The notes beneath the pieces were generated by a model. That model searched no databases. It was not told the DNA's origin and worked only from the letters and a program-made list of their open reading frames with translations. This document shows positions 9,914 through 20,975 of a DNA stretch of 64,000 nt, in pieces. Source of the stretch: Takakia lepidozioides (taxonomy: Eukaryota; Streptophyta; Takakiopsida; Takakiales; Takakiaceae); the NCBI GenBank assembly GCA_030704615.1, contig CM060734.1:25544001-25608000 (forward strand), read 5' to 3'. A program made the translations under genes and the position numbers. Position 1 is the stretch's first letter, and each line of letters opens with the position of its first letter.

Positions 9914-12900
9914 GAGGCGTTTACTTGTCATCTGGTTTTTGTTCAATGCGAAAAAGAAATCTTGCAATGCGTGCACGACTATTGTACCCATTGAATGGAT
10001 GTGGTTGAAGCCCCTATTTTGCCCGCATGTGCTTGAACATGTGTGCGACACATGTGCGGAGACACGACAGACAAATAAATCATTTGCCTCCCCATCGACG
10101 CGCTCCCCCCTCAAGCCATTCCACAATTTAATTGAATTTAAATTTATTTGCACAGCCTTTCATTGGGGGTTTCTAGCACGTATCGATTTTATTTTTGGCT
10201 CAATTTTGTTCTGCGGCTTCCAGCAACCCACCGCTACTCCCCCGCCAAAATTTGGACCAATCAAAAATGCCCCCAAAAACAAAATGTTCTGTTCGCTCAC
10301 TATTGCAGAACTCTCTATGAAGAGTGCATGAAGTAGAACACGAATCAAGTTTGGAGTGCAAAATAGGGAAGAAACTGTGGTTTTGGGTCCAAATGAATTT
10401 TGATAGCTCCCAAATTTGGCACGCACGTTGCATATGGCTACATTACACGCCCCATTAAAAAACGGAATGAAAAACAAATCGTGAGCACGCGAAACACAGT
10501 CCAACAGGTCCCAAAGCAATAGTAGATCCAACAAAATACATTCAATGGGTGAACGGATGGTTGCCCATCCAAATCATTTTTGTTTGCTTCCAAACTTTGC
10601 TAGCACGTTTGAGACACCTTCTCACAGGTCCCGGACTAATATGAGATCAATCGAAATTCATTCGATGGCTCAACGGATGGTTGGCCATCGAAATGATTTT
10701 GGTTTGCTTTGTGACTTGGCCAGTATGTTCAATGTGCCATGTAAGAGGCCCCAGAGTAATATGAAATCAATCGAAATTCGTTCAATGGGCCAACGGATGG
10801 TTGCCTATCCAAATGATTTTCGTTCGCTTTGAAACTTGGCCAGTGTGTTCAATGTACCATCTGATACATCCCAGTGTAATACCATGTCAATCAAAATTCG
10901 TTCAATTGTCCAATGAGGCGTTCACTTGTCATCTGGTTTTTGTTCAATGCGAAAAAGAAATCCTGCAATGCGTGCACGGCTATTGCACCCAGTGAACGGA
11001 TGTGGTTGAAGCCCCTCTTTTGCCCGCATGTGCTTGAACATGTGTGGAGACACAACAGACGAATAAATCATTTGCCTCCCCATTGACGCGCTCCCTCCTC
11101 AAGCCATTCCACAATTTAATTGAATTTACATTTATTTTAAGCCAATAAATAGGTTTGCACCGCCTTTCATTGGGGGTTTCTGGCACGTATCGATTTTGTT
11201 TTTGGCTCAATTTTTGTTCTGTGGCTTCCAACATCCCACCGCTACTCCCCCGCCAAAATTTGGACCAATCAAAAATGCCCCCAAAAACAAAATGTTCTCT
11301 TCGCTCACTATTGCATAACTCTTTATGAAGAGTGCATGAAGTAAAACACGAATCAAGTTTTGGAGTGCAAAACAGGGAACAAACTGTGGTTTTGGGTCCA
11401 AATGAATTTTGATCGCTCCCAAATTTGGCACGCACGTTGCATATGGCTACATTACACGCCCCATTAAAAAACAGAATGAAAAACAAATCGTGAGCACGCG
11501 AAACACAGTCCAAAGCAATAGCAGATCCAACGAAATACATTCAACGGGTGAACGGATGGTTGCCCATCCAAATCATTTTTGTTTGCTTCCAAACTTTGCC
11601 AGCACGTTTGAGACACCCTCTCACAGGTCCCGAACTAATATGAGATCAATCAAAATTCATTCGATGGCTCAACGGATGGTTGGCCATCGAAATGATTTTG
11701 GTTCGCTTTGTGACTTGGCCAATATGTTCAATGTGCCATGTAAGAGGCCCCAGAGTAATATGCGATCAATCGAAATTTGTTCAATGGGCCAACGGATGGT
11801 TGCCCATCCAAACGATTTTCGTTCGCTTTGAAACTTGGCTAGTGTGTTCAATGTACCATCTGATACGTCCCACTGTAATACGAGATCAATCGAAATTCAT
11901 TCGATTGTCCAATGAGGCGTTCACTTGTCATCTGGTTTTTGTTCAATGCGAAAAAGAAATCTTGCAATGCGTGCACGGCTATTGCACCCATTGAACGGAT
12001 GTGGTTGAAGCCCCTCTTTTGCCCGCATGTGCTTGAACATGTGTGCAACACATGTGCGGAGACACAACAGACGAATAAATCATTTGCCTCCCCATCGACG
12101 CGCTCCGCCTCAAGCCATTCCACAATTTAATTGAATTTAAATTTATTTTAAGCCAATAAATAGGTTTGCACCACCTTTCATTGGGGGTTTCTGACACGTA
12201 TCGATTTTGTTTTTGGCTCAATTTTTGTTCTTCGGCTTCCAACATCCTACAGCTATTCCCCCGCCAAAATTTGGACCAATCAAAAATGCCCCCAAAAACA
12301 AAATGTCCTCTTCGCTCACTATTGTAGAACTCTTTATGAAGAGTGCATGAAGTAGAACACGAATCAAGTTTGGAGTGCAAAACATGAAAGAAACTGTGGT
12401 TTTGGGTCCAAATGAATTTTGATCGCTCCCAAATTTGGCTACATTACACGCCCCATTAAAAAACGGAATGAAAAACAAATCGTGAGCACGCGAAACACAG
12501 TCCAACAGGTCCCAAAACAATAGCAGATCCAACGAAATACATTCAACAGGTGAACGGATGGTTGCCCATCCAAATCATTTTTGTTTGCTTCCAAACTTTG
12601 CCAGCACGTTCGAGTCACTCTCTCACAAGTCCCGGACTAATATGAGATCAATCGAAATTCATTCGATGGCTCAACGGATGGTTGGCCATCGAAATGATTT
12701 TGGTTCGCTTTGAGACTTGGCCAGTATGTTCAATGTGCCATGTAAGAAGCCCCAGAGTAATATGAGATCAATCGAAATTTGTTCAATGGGCCAACGGATG
12801 GTTGCCCATCCAAATGATTTTCGTTCGCTTTGAAACCTGGCTAGTGTGTTCAATGTACCATCTAATACATCCCAATGTAATACGAGATCAATTGAAATTC

Positions 12901-13907
12901 GTTCGATTGTCCAATGAGGCGTTCACTTGTCATCTGGTTTTTGTTCAATGCGAAAAAGAAATCCTGCAATGCGCGCACGGCTATTGCATCCATTGAACGG
13001 ATGTGGTTGAAACCCCTCTTTTGCCCGCATGTGCTTGAACATGTGCGGAGACACAACAGACGAATAAATCATTTGCCTCCCCATCGACGCGCTCCCTCCT
13101 CAAGCCATTCCACAATTTAATTGAATTTAAATTTATTTTAAGCCAATAAATAGGTTTGTACTGCCTTTCATTGGGGGTTTCTGACACGTATCGATTTTGT
13201 TTTTGGCTCAATTTTTGTTCTGCGGCTTCCAACATCCCAACGCTACTCCCCTGCCAAAATTTGGACCAATCAAAAATGCCCCGAAAAAACAAAATGTTCT
13301 TTTCGCTCACTATTGCAAAACTCTTTATGAAGAGTGCATGAAGTGGAACACAAATCAAGTTTGGAGTGCAAAATAGGGAACAAACTGTGGTTTTGGGTCC
13401 AAATGAATTTTGATCGCTCCCAAATTTGGCACGCACGTTGCATATGGCTACATTACACACCCCATCAAAAAATGGAATGAAAAACAAATCGTCAGCACGC
13501 GAAACACAGTCCAACAAGTCCCAAAGCAATAGCAGATCCAACGAAATACATTCAATGGGTGAACGGATGGTTGCCCATCCAAATCATTTTTGTTTGCTTC
13601 CAAACTTTGCCAGCACGTTTGAGACACCCTCTCTCAGGTCCCGGACTAATATGAGATCAATCAAAATTCATTCGATGGCTCAACGGATGGTTGGCCATCG
13701 AAATGATTTTGGTTCACTTTGAGACTTGGGCAGTATGTTCAATGTGCCATGTAAGAGGCCCCAGAATAATATGAGTTCAATCGAAATTCGTTCAATGGCC
13801 CAACGGATGGTTGCCCATCCAAATGATTTTCGTTCGCTTTGAAACTTGGCTAGTGTGTTCCATGTACCATCTAATACGTCCCAGTGTAATACGAGATCAA
13901 TCGAAAT
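9914..13907. repeat. four-copy ~1.0-kb tandem repeat with nested ~120-bp monomers
   Basis: The landmark GAGGCGTT(C/T)ACTTGTCATC recurs at 9914, 10915, 11914 and 12915, giving periods of 1001, 999 and 1001 bp. Each unit has about 640 bp of unique sequence (A/T-rich with a CCAAT and ATTTAAATTTATTT block) and then three ~120-bp monomers plus a truncated fourth, each with CAACGGATGGTTG (for example 10670, 10791; 11669, 11790). Each monomer has a short inverted repeat flanking that core. Many ORFs on both strands are by-products of the repetition, not genes. No transposase is visible. It is a small satellite-like array; origin unknown. Confidence 0.95.
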
Positions 13908-14347
13908 TATTTTGTGCTTTGATAACTTTTTGGGTATGTTCGTAGAAAGATCATAGATTTTGCGAATCGATTATGGAATACGTAGGGATCAGGCGAAATT
14001 TGTTTGGAAGACGACCGTTCGTAACTCGTTATAACTTATTGGTTAACATCAATTTTCCTTCTTCTCCAGCTTTCGGAGTTCATTGCAAATACCCACATAT
14101 ACGTCATGACAAAATATGACACCATTGTAAATTTGTTTACAGGGTGAACTACTTCTTCCCCATCACACGAGTGTAAATGTGAAGAAAACGTTGCTCATGC
14201 AATTGAAATTGGCAGGTGCCGCATATGTATTAACAAAATTGGTGATATACAAACTTGGCGGAATGCCATCACTGTGTTTTCCAACAATATTCAAGGTACA
14301 ACAAAAATGCATATTGTATATGTACTATGCCGTCAGTCATTAAAAGC
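13908..14347. other. no gene recognised
   Basis: The tandem repeat fades in a partial monomer near 13907. The rest to 14347 is A/T-rich with short frames and no motif I recognise. Confidence 0.4.
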
Positions 14348-14840
14348 CTAGTCGTCACTGTCCGAGGACAAAGAATTTGATGTTGTGGCCTGATTTGCAC
14401 TGCCAATTGCCAGAGCTTGCGATCGTGATCTCGTGGTCAATGAGGGGCCCAATGACATGTGATCAATTCTGGCCTGCATCCGCCTACTTCGCGGTGAAAG
14501 TTGATTTTCTTCTTCTTTCTCATGACGTGGCGGAGGTGGATCGAGAACAAGTGCTCGGGCTGCATGCAAATCGGCAACGAGGCCGTCCACATCCGGCAAT
14601 ACAGCCCCCGAAACACGATGATAACGGTCTGTCCATAGTCGCCTCCATTTCTCTACAACTGCCTTGATGGTACTTTTGAAACTCGCATCATTCATTCGGC
14701 GTTGACATATTATAGCATCTTCCAGTTCGGACAGCAACAAATGTCTCCCAATCGGTTGTCGGTCATACTCCCTTGGCTTATATCCCCCCCCCTCCCGCCT
14801 TCTCATTCCTCGGGCCACGTGCAGGGCGAATCTTCTAGAA
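14348..14840 (-). CDS. C-terminal part of an unrecognised basic/acidic protein
   Basis: A minus-strand frame runs from the palindrome array to the stop at 14348. After the array-derived residues it encodes RQPIGRHLLLSELEDAIICQ, a helical segment ending VVEKWRRLWTDRYHRVSGAV, a DPPPPRHEKEEE linker, a basic stretch with RSRRMQAR, and a serine/acidic tail ending SSDSDD. The mixed helix and low-complexity tail look like a real protein end, such as a transposon accessory protein or the product of a hAT-linked ORF, but no family is recognised. The frame is continuous with the first array repeats, so its true start is unclear. Confidence 0.35.
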
Positions 14841-16495
14841 GCGACCGCCAACTTGGCGGTCGCTCCATTTTCCGAAAATAAAATAAATAAGCGACCGCCA
14901 ACACAGGCGGTCGCTTCATTTTCAAAAAAATTAAAATACAAGTGACCGCCAGTAATGGCGGTCGCTTGATTTTCAAAACAATTAAAATAAAAGCGACCGC
15001 CAGTTATGGCGGTCGCTCCATTTCCAACAAAATTTTAATAAAAGCGACCGCCAGTAGTGGCGGTCGCTGGATTTACAAAAAACAAAACAATTGCGGCGAC
15101 CGCCCGTAATGGCGATCGCTCGATTTTCCTCCAAAATATAGAGAAGCGACCGCCTGTAATGGCGGTCGCTTCATTTTCCAAAACATTTAAATAAAAGCGA
15201 CCGTCAGTAATGGCGGTCGCTTCATTTTCATTTTCAAAATAATTAAAATAAAAGCGACCGCCACAAAAGGTGGTCGCCAAATTTAAAAAAAAACGACCGC
15301 CACTAATGGCGGTCGCTGCAATTACAAAAAACAACAATACCGGCGACCGCCCCTAATGGCGGTCGCTCCATTTTCCTCCAAGAAACAAAAAAGCGACCGC
15401 CAGTAGTGGCGGTGTAATGGCGGTCGCTTCATTTCAAAAATAATTAAAATAAAAGCGACCGCCAGTAATGGCGGTCGCCCCATTTCCAAAAATAAAAAAA
15501 TAAAAGCGACCGCCGGTAATGGTGGTCGCTGCATTTAAAAAAATAACCATTACAGCGACCGCCAGAAATGGCGGTCGCTGCATTTTGTAAAAACTAAAAC
15601 TGCCAGTAATGGAAGTGAGGGGAGAATGACTGGGGGCTTATATCCCCCCCCCCCCCCCCGCCTCATTCCTCGCTCCACGCGTAGGGCAGACCTCGTAGAA
15701 GCGACCGCCACCATGGCCGTCGCTCCATTTAAAAACAAAATAAATCGACCGCTACAAATGGCGGTCGCTCCATTTCGCCAAAAAAAAGAAAAAAAACCAT
15801 TTAAAAAAAGAACAATTACAGCGACCCCCAGTAATGGCGGTCGCTGCATTTATAAAAACAAAAAAAAACTTCAAGCGACCGGAAGTGAGAGGAGAATGAG
15901 TCGGAGCTTATATGTCCCCCTCCCCCCGCCTCACTCCTCGCTCCATGCGCAGGGCACACTTCGTAGAAACGGCCACCACCTTGGCGGTCGCTCTATTTTC
16001 ATTTTCAAAACAATTAAAATAAAAGCGACTGCCATAAATGGCGGTCGCTCAATTTCCAACCAAATTTAAATAAAAGCGACCGCCACTAATAGCGGTTGCT
16101 GCAATTACAAAAAACAACAATACCGGCGACCGCCCCTAATGGCGGTCGCTCCATTTTCCTCCAAAAAAAAAAAAAAACGACCGCTAGTAACGGCGGTCGC
16201 TTCATTTCCAAAATAATTAAAATAAAAGCGACCGCCATGTATATCCCTCCCCTCCCCCCTCATTCCTCGCTCCACGCGGACGACAGACATCGTAGAAGCG
16301 ACCGCCACCTTCGCGGTCGCTCCATTTTTAAAAAATGGCGGTCGCTGCATTTTTAAAAATAACCATTACAGCAACCGCCAGAAATGGCGGTCGGGGAGAA
16401 TGACTGGGAGCTTATATCCCCCCCCCCCCTTCTCATTCCTCGCTCCACACGCAGAGCAGACCTCATAGAAGCGACCGCCAGCTTGGTGGTCGCTC
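14841..16495. repeat. array of about 27 GC-rich palindromes, ~51-bp period
   Basis: The core GCGACCGCCAGTAATGGCGG followed by TCGCT recurs about 27 times, each a near-perfect inverted repeat with 9-10-bp arms and a 4-6-bp loop. Starts at 14841, 14891, 14942, 14993, 15044, 15096, 15146 and 15197 show a 50-52-bp spacing; spacers are A/T-rich (CATTTTCAAAA, ATTAAAATAAAA). Arms are GC-rich and loops vary (AACTT, AGTAA, CCTAA, AGAAA). A longer spacer (CTCATTCCTCGCTCCACGCG to GTAGAAGC) recurs five times (about 14800, 15660, 15930, 16260, 16430). On the minus strand the period is 17 codons and reads ATAITGGRF-like peptides. Confidence 0.95.
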
Positions 16496-16544
16496 CATTT
16501 AAATAAAAATGAATGCACAGTTGGAAGCGTGGCACAATTGTTCT

Positions 16545-17433
16545 TCATTCCAGAAGGTGAAATTGTAGTGGCAGGTTGTCATCATCCGAGGCTTCAACTT
16601 TTGCCCGGTCCAATGCAGCAGAATGATGCGTGCGTGTGAAAAACAGATCAACCCTGTTGCTCCTTAATGCCCGCTGTGTTGATGGGGAGCTGGATCGGTT
16701 TTGGCATTGTGGTGGAGCTGGTCGTATCGGTGAGGCATGATCTCGTCCCGTCGACTGTACAATGGGTTCGACACCATCGTTTGTATGAACAGGGACGTCG
16801 ATCGGTCCTGGCAGTACATCACCCCTAAGCTCTATTGGGGCACTACCGGTGGCTTCACCGTGTAGTAGGGGGCGAGGGTCGACCCCAACTTCATTTTGAG
16901 GACCATGTTCTGGGATGACACAATTGCAGCTTCACCTTCATCTGTGCTACACACTTCTTCAAGAAGGTCATCAAAGGTCGGCTGGATATAAGCATCATCC
17001 TCTGTGAATGTAAACGGGTCATACGCATTTTCGGGAGCATCATCGGATCCATCTTCACTATCGGAGGCAGATGATTCCCTCTGAGATGATTCTCTCTGAG
17101 GCTCAGTATCGTCACTCATCGAATCAGCCTCAGAAGCAGAGTCTTCGGAATGTAAATTCTTCTCATACCATGCTGCAGCATCATCCGCTGCCCTCTCATG
17201 TAGCAGTCGGCAATTGATATACACATACACCAATTTGTCAGCCCTCGCGGGATTCAACCTGTTACAAATCTTGTTGTGAACAAATGAGTAACTGCTCCAA
17301 TTGCGTTCGCAAGATGAGGCAGAGCACACTTGAGCAAGAATACACTTCGCAATGGGAGCCAATGTTCTTGCTCCAACTCCAATCAGATCCCACCATTCAT
17401 GTGGCAACATATTGAGCTCTTTTGGATCCGGCA
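16545..17433 (-). pseudogene. hAT transposase, C-terminal part
   Basis: The minus strand encodes the hAT dimerisation region: LPHEWWDLIGVGARTLAPIA, then SCERNWSSYSFVHNKICNRL and ADKLVYVYINCRLLHERA, followed by an acidic serine-rich segment and FDDLLEEVCSTDEGEAA. The ERNW...F motif carries the conserved late W/E positions of the family. The first frame stops near 16832 (VVPQ), but a +1 frame then stays open for about 95 codons to TGA 16545-16547, so one small indel probably shortened the protein. Its upstream part lies beyond the family Y insertion at 24393-26096. The palindrome array begins about 50 bp downstream of its end. Confidence 0.9.
17429..17433. other. target-site duplication, left copy (CGGCA)
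   Basis: CGGCA immediately precedes the left LTR and recurs immediately after the right LTR at 24393-24397. Both flanks are hAT coding sequence, so the duplication marks one clean integration event. Confidence 0.95.
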
Positions 17434-18158
17434 TGTCGCGCACCTAACTTCGGTAAGCTCCCCTTCAAGTCATAGTTACTCGCTTTGATGCGCGCGCCTA
17501 ACTCCCAACCTGGCCGCCGGGCCAACTCGGAGCTTCGGCTGCTCACCGGGACATAACGGTCCCCCTTTACTCTTCCAAAAGACCCTCCACCAATTTGGGC
17601 CTAGTGGAAATTCCCTTTGGTAGATGGCAGTCCGGAATAGCTCCATACTCCTTGGTCGCTTTCCGGCTCGCTCGCTTATTCACTAGTTTTTGGTCACCAA
17701 CGGGCTTGCACCGTTCTCGGGGTTACTACTCCTTATATATACTTCTGTGACTGTCCGTGGGGGTTCCACAAACAACACCATCCTTTTATGGCGAACCACC
17801 ACGAAGACCCTCGATTCCCGGTGATGAGTCGCGGTGAGTCTTGGCCCACCCACCACGGCCCCATTGGACCGTGATGAGTCCCAAGACTCCCCACGACTCC
17901 CACCACAACATCTCCGCCCCATGGTGAGTCCTATGCCACCCCCACTAAGTCCCACTAAGCTACCACCACCCCTTGTGGAGCCACCCCCACCGCAACCCGA
18001 TGTGCGGGGCTCCACCTAGTGAGCGCCTCTGCCTCCTTGAGTGCCTTGGGCACTCAAGGGTGTTTCAGCCCCCCGTACCTATTGCTGCCACCGCCCCCAC
18101 CACAGGGGCAGCCCCTCTGCGTCCCGACCCCCTGCCCTCAAGGCAAAGGGCCGCGACA
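17434..18158 (-). repeat. family Y 3' LTR (left, as drawn)
   Basis: 725 bp, plus-strand ends TGTCGCGCACC and GGGCCGCGACA. It carries the same TATA-like box as the other LTR (about 17733-17742, minus strand TATATATAAGG). It differs from the 23668 LTR by scattered substitutions, for example around 17510 and 17640. Confidence 0.97.
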
Positions 18159-19063
18159 CACACCCCTACCAACTGGGAGTCGATGTCCTCATCGACTTGT
18201 CCATTTTGTAGAAACTAACATCCAAGTTGTGGCGTCCCAAATCAAGGAGTTTGTTTCCGCACCATGGACGCCATGGCAAAGAACCAAACCCCACACTTGA
18301 CTCTACTCTCCACTAGCTAGTTCGGCCGACTTCCTCCAAGTTCCGGCCAAGGGTGGAGCCTCTCAAGCTCCTCCCAGTGCACTCTTCTTGGCGTACTTCA
18401 AGGCCAAGGAACGATCCTCCCCGAGGATCGAATCGCCTTACTGGAACAACATTGCTTGCAACCGTTCATGATGCCGCTTTTGTCATCACTTTGAGCAAGG
18501 GTTCACCTTGAACCCCTTTGTGACTAGGAAGATAACCTTGAACCAACCGTGCGCCCCAATCACTACAATTGGGTCCGCCTTGGAATGCTGGCCTGAGGTA
18601 CGGGAACACGCCGAAGCCGCACTACGACTTCGTCCCGAGGCTACACGATTATAGTACGTGAACGGAAGCACATAGCTTCCGCGTTAGCCCGCACTACAAG
18701 GCAACCCCCTCGGTAGCGCAGTTATAGTACGCGCACGAGCCAGGTGCGCACTAGCACGTGAACTCCCAAAGAAGGCACAAGTTTCCTTGCCCCTTGGATG
18801 GGAGTTATCCGATTTTGGCACTGCGCAAACACACGATTAATCCAATTTACCTCTCCTACCTTTATAAGCTAGCATGCATTCTACACACTAGCCAACCATA
18901 CCATGCATCACCATTCCAAACAAAATAGGACACACAACATTTGGAAACCATTTCATTTATAACAAAATTTGTACAACACAAGTTTTTGCAATCGGATTCC
19001 TGAGCTACCTAAGCCGGGCTAAGCATGCATTTCCTCCCCTACGATCCAAGGTTGATGTCCCCA
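18159..19063 (-). other. family Y 3' untranslated region with weak polypurine tract
   Basis: No coding sequence is seen between the pol stop and the 3' LTR. Adjacent to the LTR the minus strand reads GGTAGGGGTG (18159-18168), the best candidate for the polypurine primer of plus-strand synthesis. The same region is present at 42376-43278 in a second family Y copy, confirming that it belongs to the element. Confidence 0.75.
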
Positions 19064-20975
19064 TCAGCGCTTCTTCCGCTTTTGAGGTCGCCCTTCGAAA
19101 GCTGCAACCGCCTTAGATGCGTTTCCCATTTCTGAGGCACGCACCCAAGATGCCTCCGCATGATGATAGCCCTTCCATTTCACGAGATACTCCGTTTCTC
19201 GATTCTTGAACCTCCACTGCCTCCACCTCGTACTCAGGTTCATTTTCATGATCCAACAGCACAGGTGGCGGACGCAACACTTGATGCCGATTCGGACGCG
19301 CTTCATCTTTGAAGTAAGGCTTCAAAAGGGAGACGTAAAATACCGGATGCACCTTGCTGTTTGCCGGCAGCTCCAATTCATACACATCCTCATTTATAAC
19401 CTTTCGGATGCAAAATGGTCTCGCATACGGAGGTATGAACTTCGGACTCACTTCCGGAGGTAGTCGGAAATTCTTGATGTTCAACCAGACCTCTGTGCCT
19501 GCCTCAAACTTAACTTCCTTCCGCTTCCGATTCGCCTGCCGTTCATATCGTTTCCTAGCTTTGGCAATGTTGTACTTGACGAGCTTCAACAAACGCTCGC
19601 GTTCTTCTAGCACCGCTGCTGCTGCCGGTTCCTCAACGTCTTGGGCGGCCCAACTTGTCGGCACCAGAGGTGCTTTTCCATAGACCAATACGAAAGGGGA
19701 AACTCCCGTTGCGGAGTGTTTTGTGTTATTATAACAGAACTCTGCCGCATCCAAGTGCTCCACCCAGTCCGATTGGTCTGCCGACATGTAATTCTGCAAG
19801 ATCTGTTTCACTTTGGAATTCACCCTTTCCGTTTGGCCGTCCGTCGTAGGTCGGAAGGAGGTGCTCATCTTGAGCCTCGTCCCCATCTTCTTCCAAAGTG
19901 CCCTCCAAAATTTACTCGTAAACTTTGGATCGCGATCCGAGACAATATCCTTCGGGAGTCCATGATGCTTGAAGACGTGGGCGAAGTAAAGTCGCCCCGT
20001 CTCTTGCGCCGTTGCCGTCTCCTTGGTGGGGATGAAATGGCCCATTTTACTGAACCTATCCACCACCACCATGATCGCATCGAATCCTTTTGACAGCGGT
20101 ATAGCAGTCATGAAATCTATCGAAACACTTTCCCAAGACCCCTCTGGAATCAGCAAGGGTTGTAACAGCCCCGCTTGCTTTTTGTACTCGCTCCGGTTTT
20201 GTTGGCATGTGGTGCATGTCTTGACATACTCCTCGACCTCCTCCCTTAGTTTGGGCCAGAAATACTCTTTCTTCAAGAGTGCCGCGGTGCGCTTGGCTCC
20301 GCCGTGGCCCGCAAGCGGGCCATCATGGCATTCTCTCAAGAGACTATCTCTGATCCCTCCCTTTGACACGTAGAGACGCTTTTGCTTATACTGGAGCAGT
20401 CCATTTTGCAAGTGGAATTGCGATTTAACCCCCATCCTCAAGTCCCGCATCACGGACTTCGCCATCTCATCCTTCCGGTAAGCCTTCCGGATCTTCCTTT
20501 GGAGTGCCGTCTCGCCCTTGTACACCATTATGAGCTGTTGCTTTCTGCTTAAAGCATCAGCCACCACATTGTCCCGTCCCGGGTTGTACTGGATATCCAC
20601 GTCGAACAGTGCCAAAGTGTCTTGCCACCTAATTTGTTTTGGGGACAACTTAGGCTGCGTGGCAAAATACTTCACCGTGACATTGTCCGTGAACACCTTC
20701 ACCGGGTTGGAACCAATATAGTGGCGCCAAAGCTCAAGGCAATGCACCACCGCCTTCATTTCTTTCTTGTGCGTAGGCCACCGTCGCTCCACTTCATTCA
20801 GTTTCTTACTTTCGTAAGCCACTGGACGTCCATCCTGCATGAGTACACCCCCTATTGTGAAGTTCGACGCATCTGTATGAATCTCAAATGGATGGTTGAA
20901 CTCCGGGATTTTGAGGACTGGAGCTTCCGCCATCCACTGCTTCAACTCGACAAAAGCTTGGCCACAAAAGGTGTT
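19064..20975 (-). pseudogene. family Y pol: RNase H, integrase and chromodomain
   Basis: This part of the polyprotein removes template RNA and integrates the cDNA. RNase H acids are visible in HTDASNFTIGGVL, KKEMKAVVHCLELW and VFTDNVTVKYF. The integrase has the HHCC finger (HDGPLAGH...CTTCQQ), then the D,D,E core in SIDFMTAIP, IVSDRDPKF and DGQTERVNS; the GPF/Y module is changed to ARPF. The chromodomain (EYLVKWKGYHHAEASW), which would steer insertion to marked chromatin, is out of frame: compared with 43.4 kb, 11 bp are missing before it. The natural end is KRKKR-stop at 19064-19066. An in-frame TGA at 20976-20978 separates it from the RT. Confidence 0.95.

Noticed and set aside
9785-13722. 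Numerous ORFs of 60-190 codons in the 1-kb tandem repeat
   Set aside because: The same frames repeat in each unit on both strands with no protein signature or consistent start; by-products of the repetition.
15035-16356. Several ORFs of 60-150 codons on both strands across the palindrome array
   Set aside because: They arise because the repeat period is close to a multiple of three and the core is palindromic; I list the array as a repeat rather than as genes.
14841-16495. CRISPR-like array
   Set aside because: Units are palindromic with repeated, similar A/T-rich spacers and a eukaryotic setting; no cas genes. It is a palindrome repeat, not CRISPR.
17683-18300. ORFs in the family Y LTRs (also at 23916-24461, 41222-42516)
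   Set aside because: They are glycine/proline-rich translations of LTR DNA on both strands, repeated in each LTR, and end at LTR borders.
19206-20721. Plus-strand ORFs opposite family Y pol, including 19641-20093
   Set aside because: Antisense shadows of integrase and RNase H coding.
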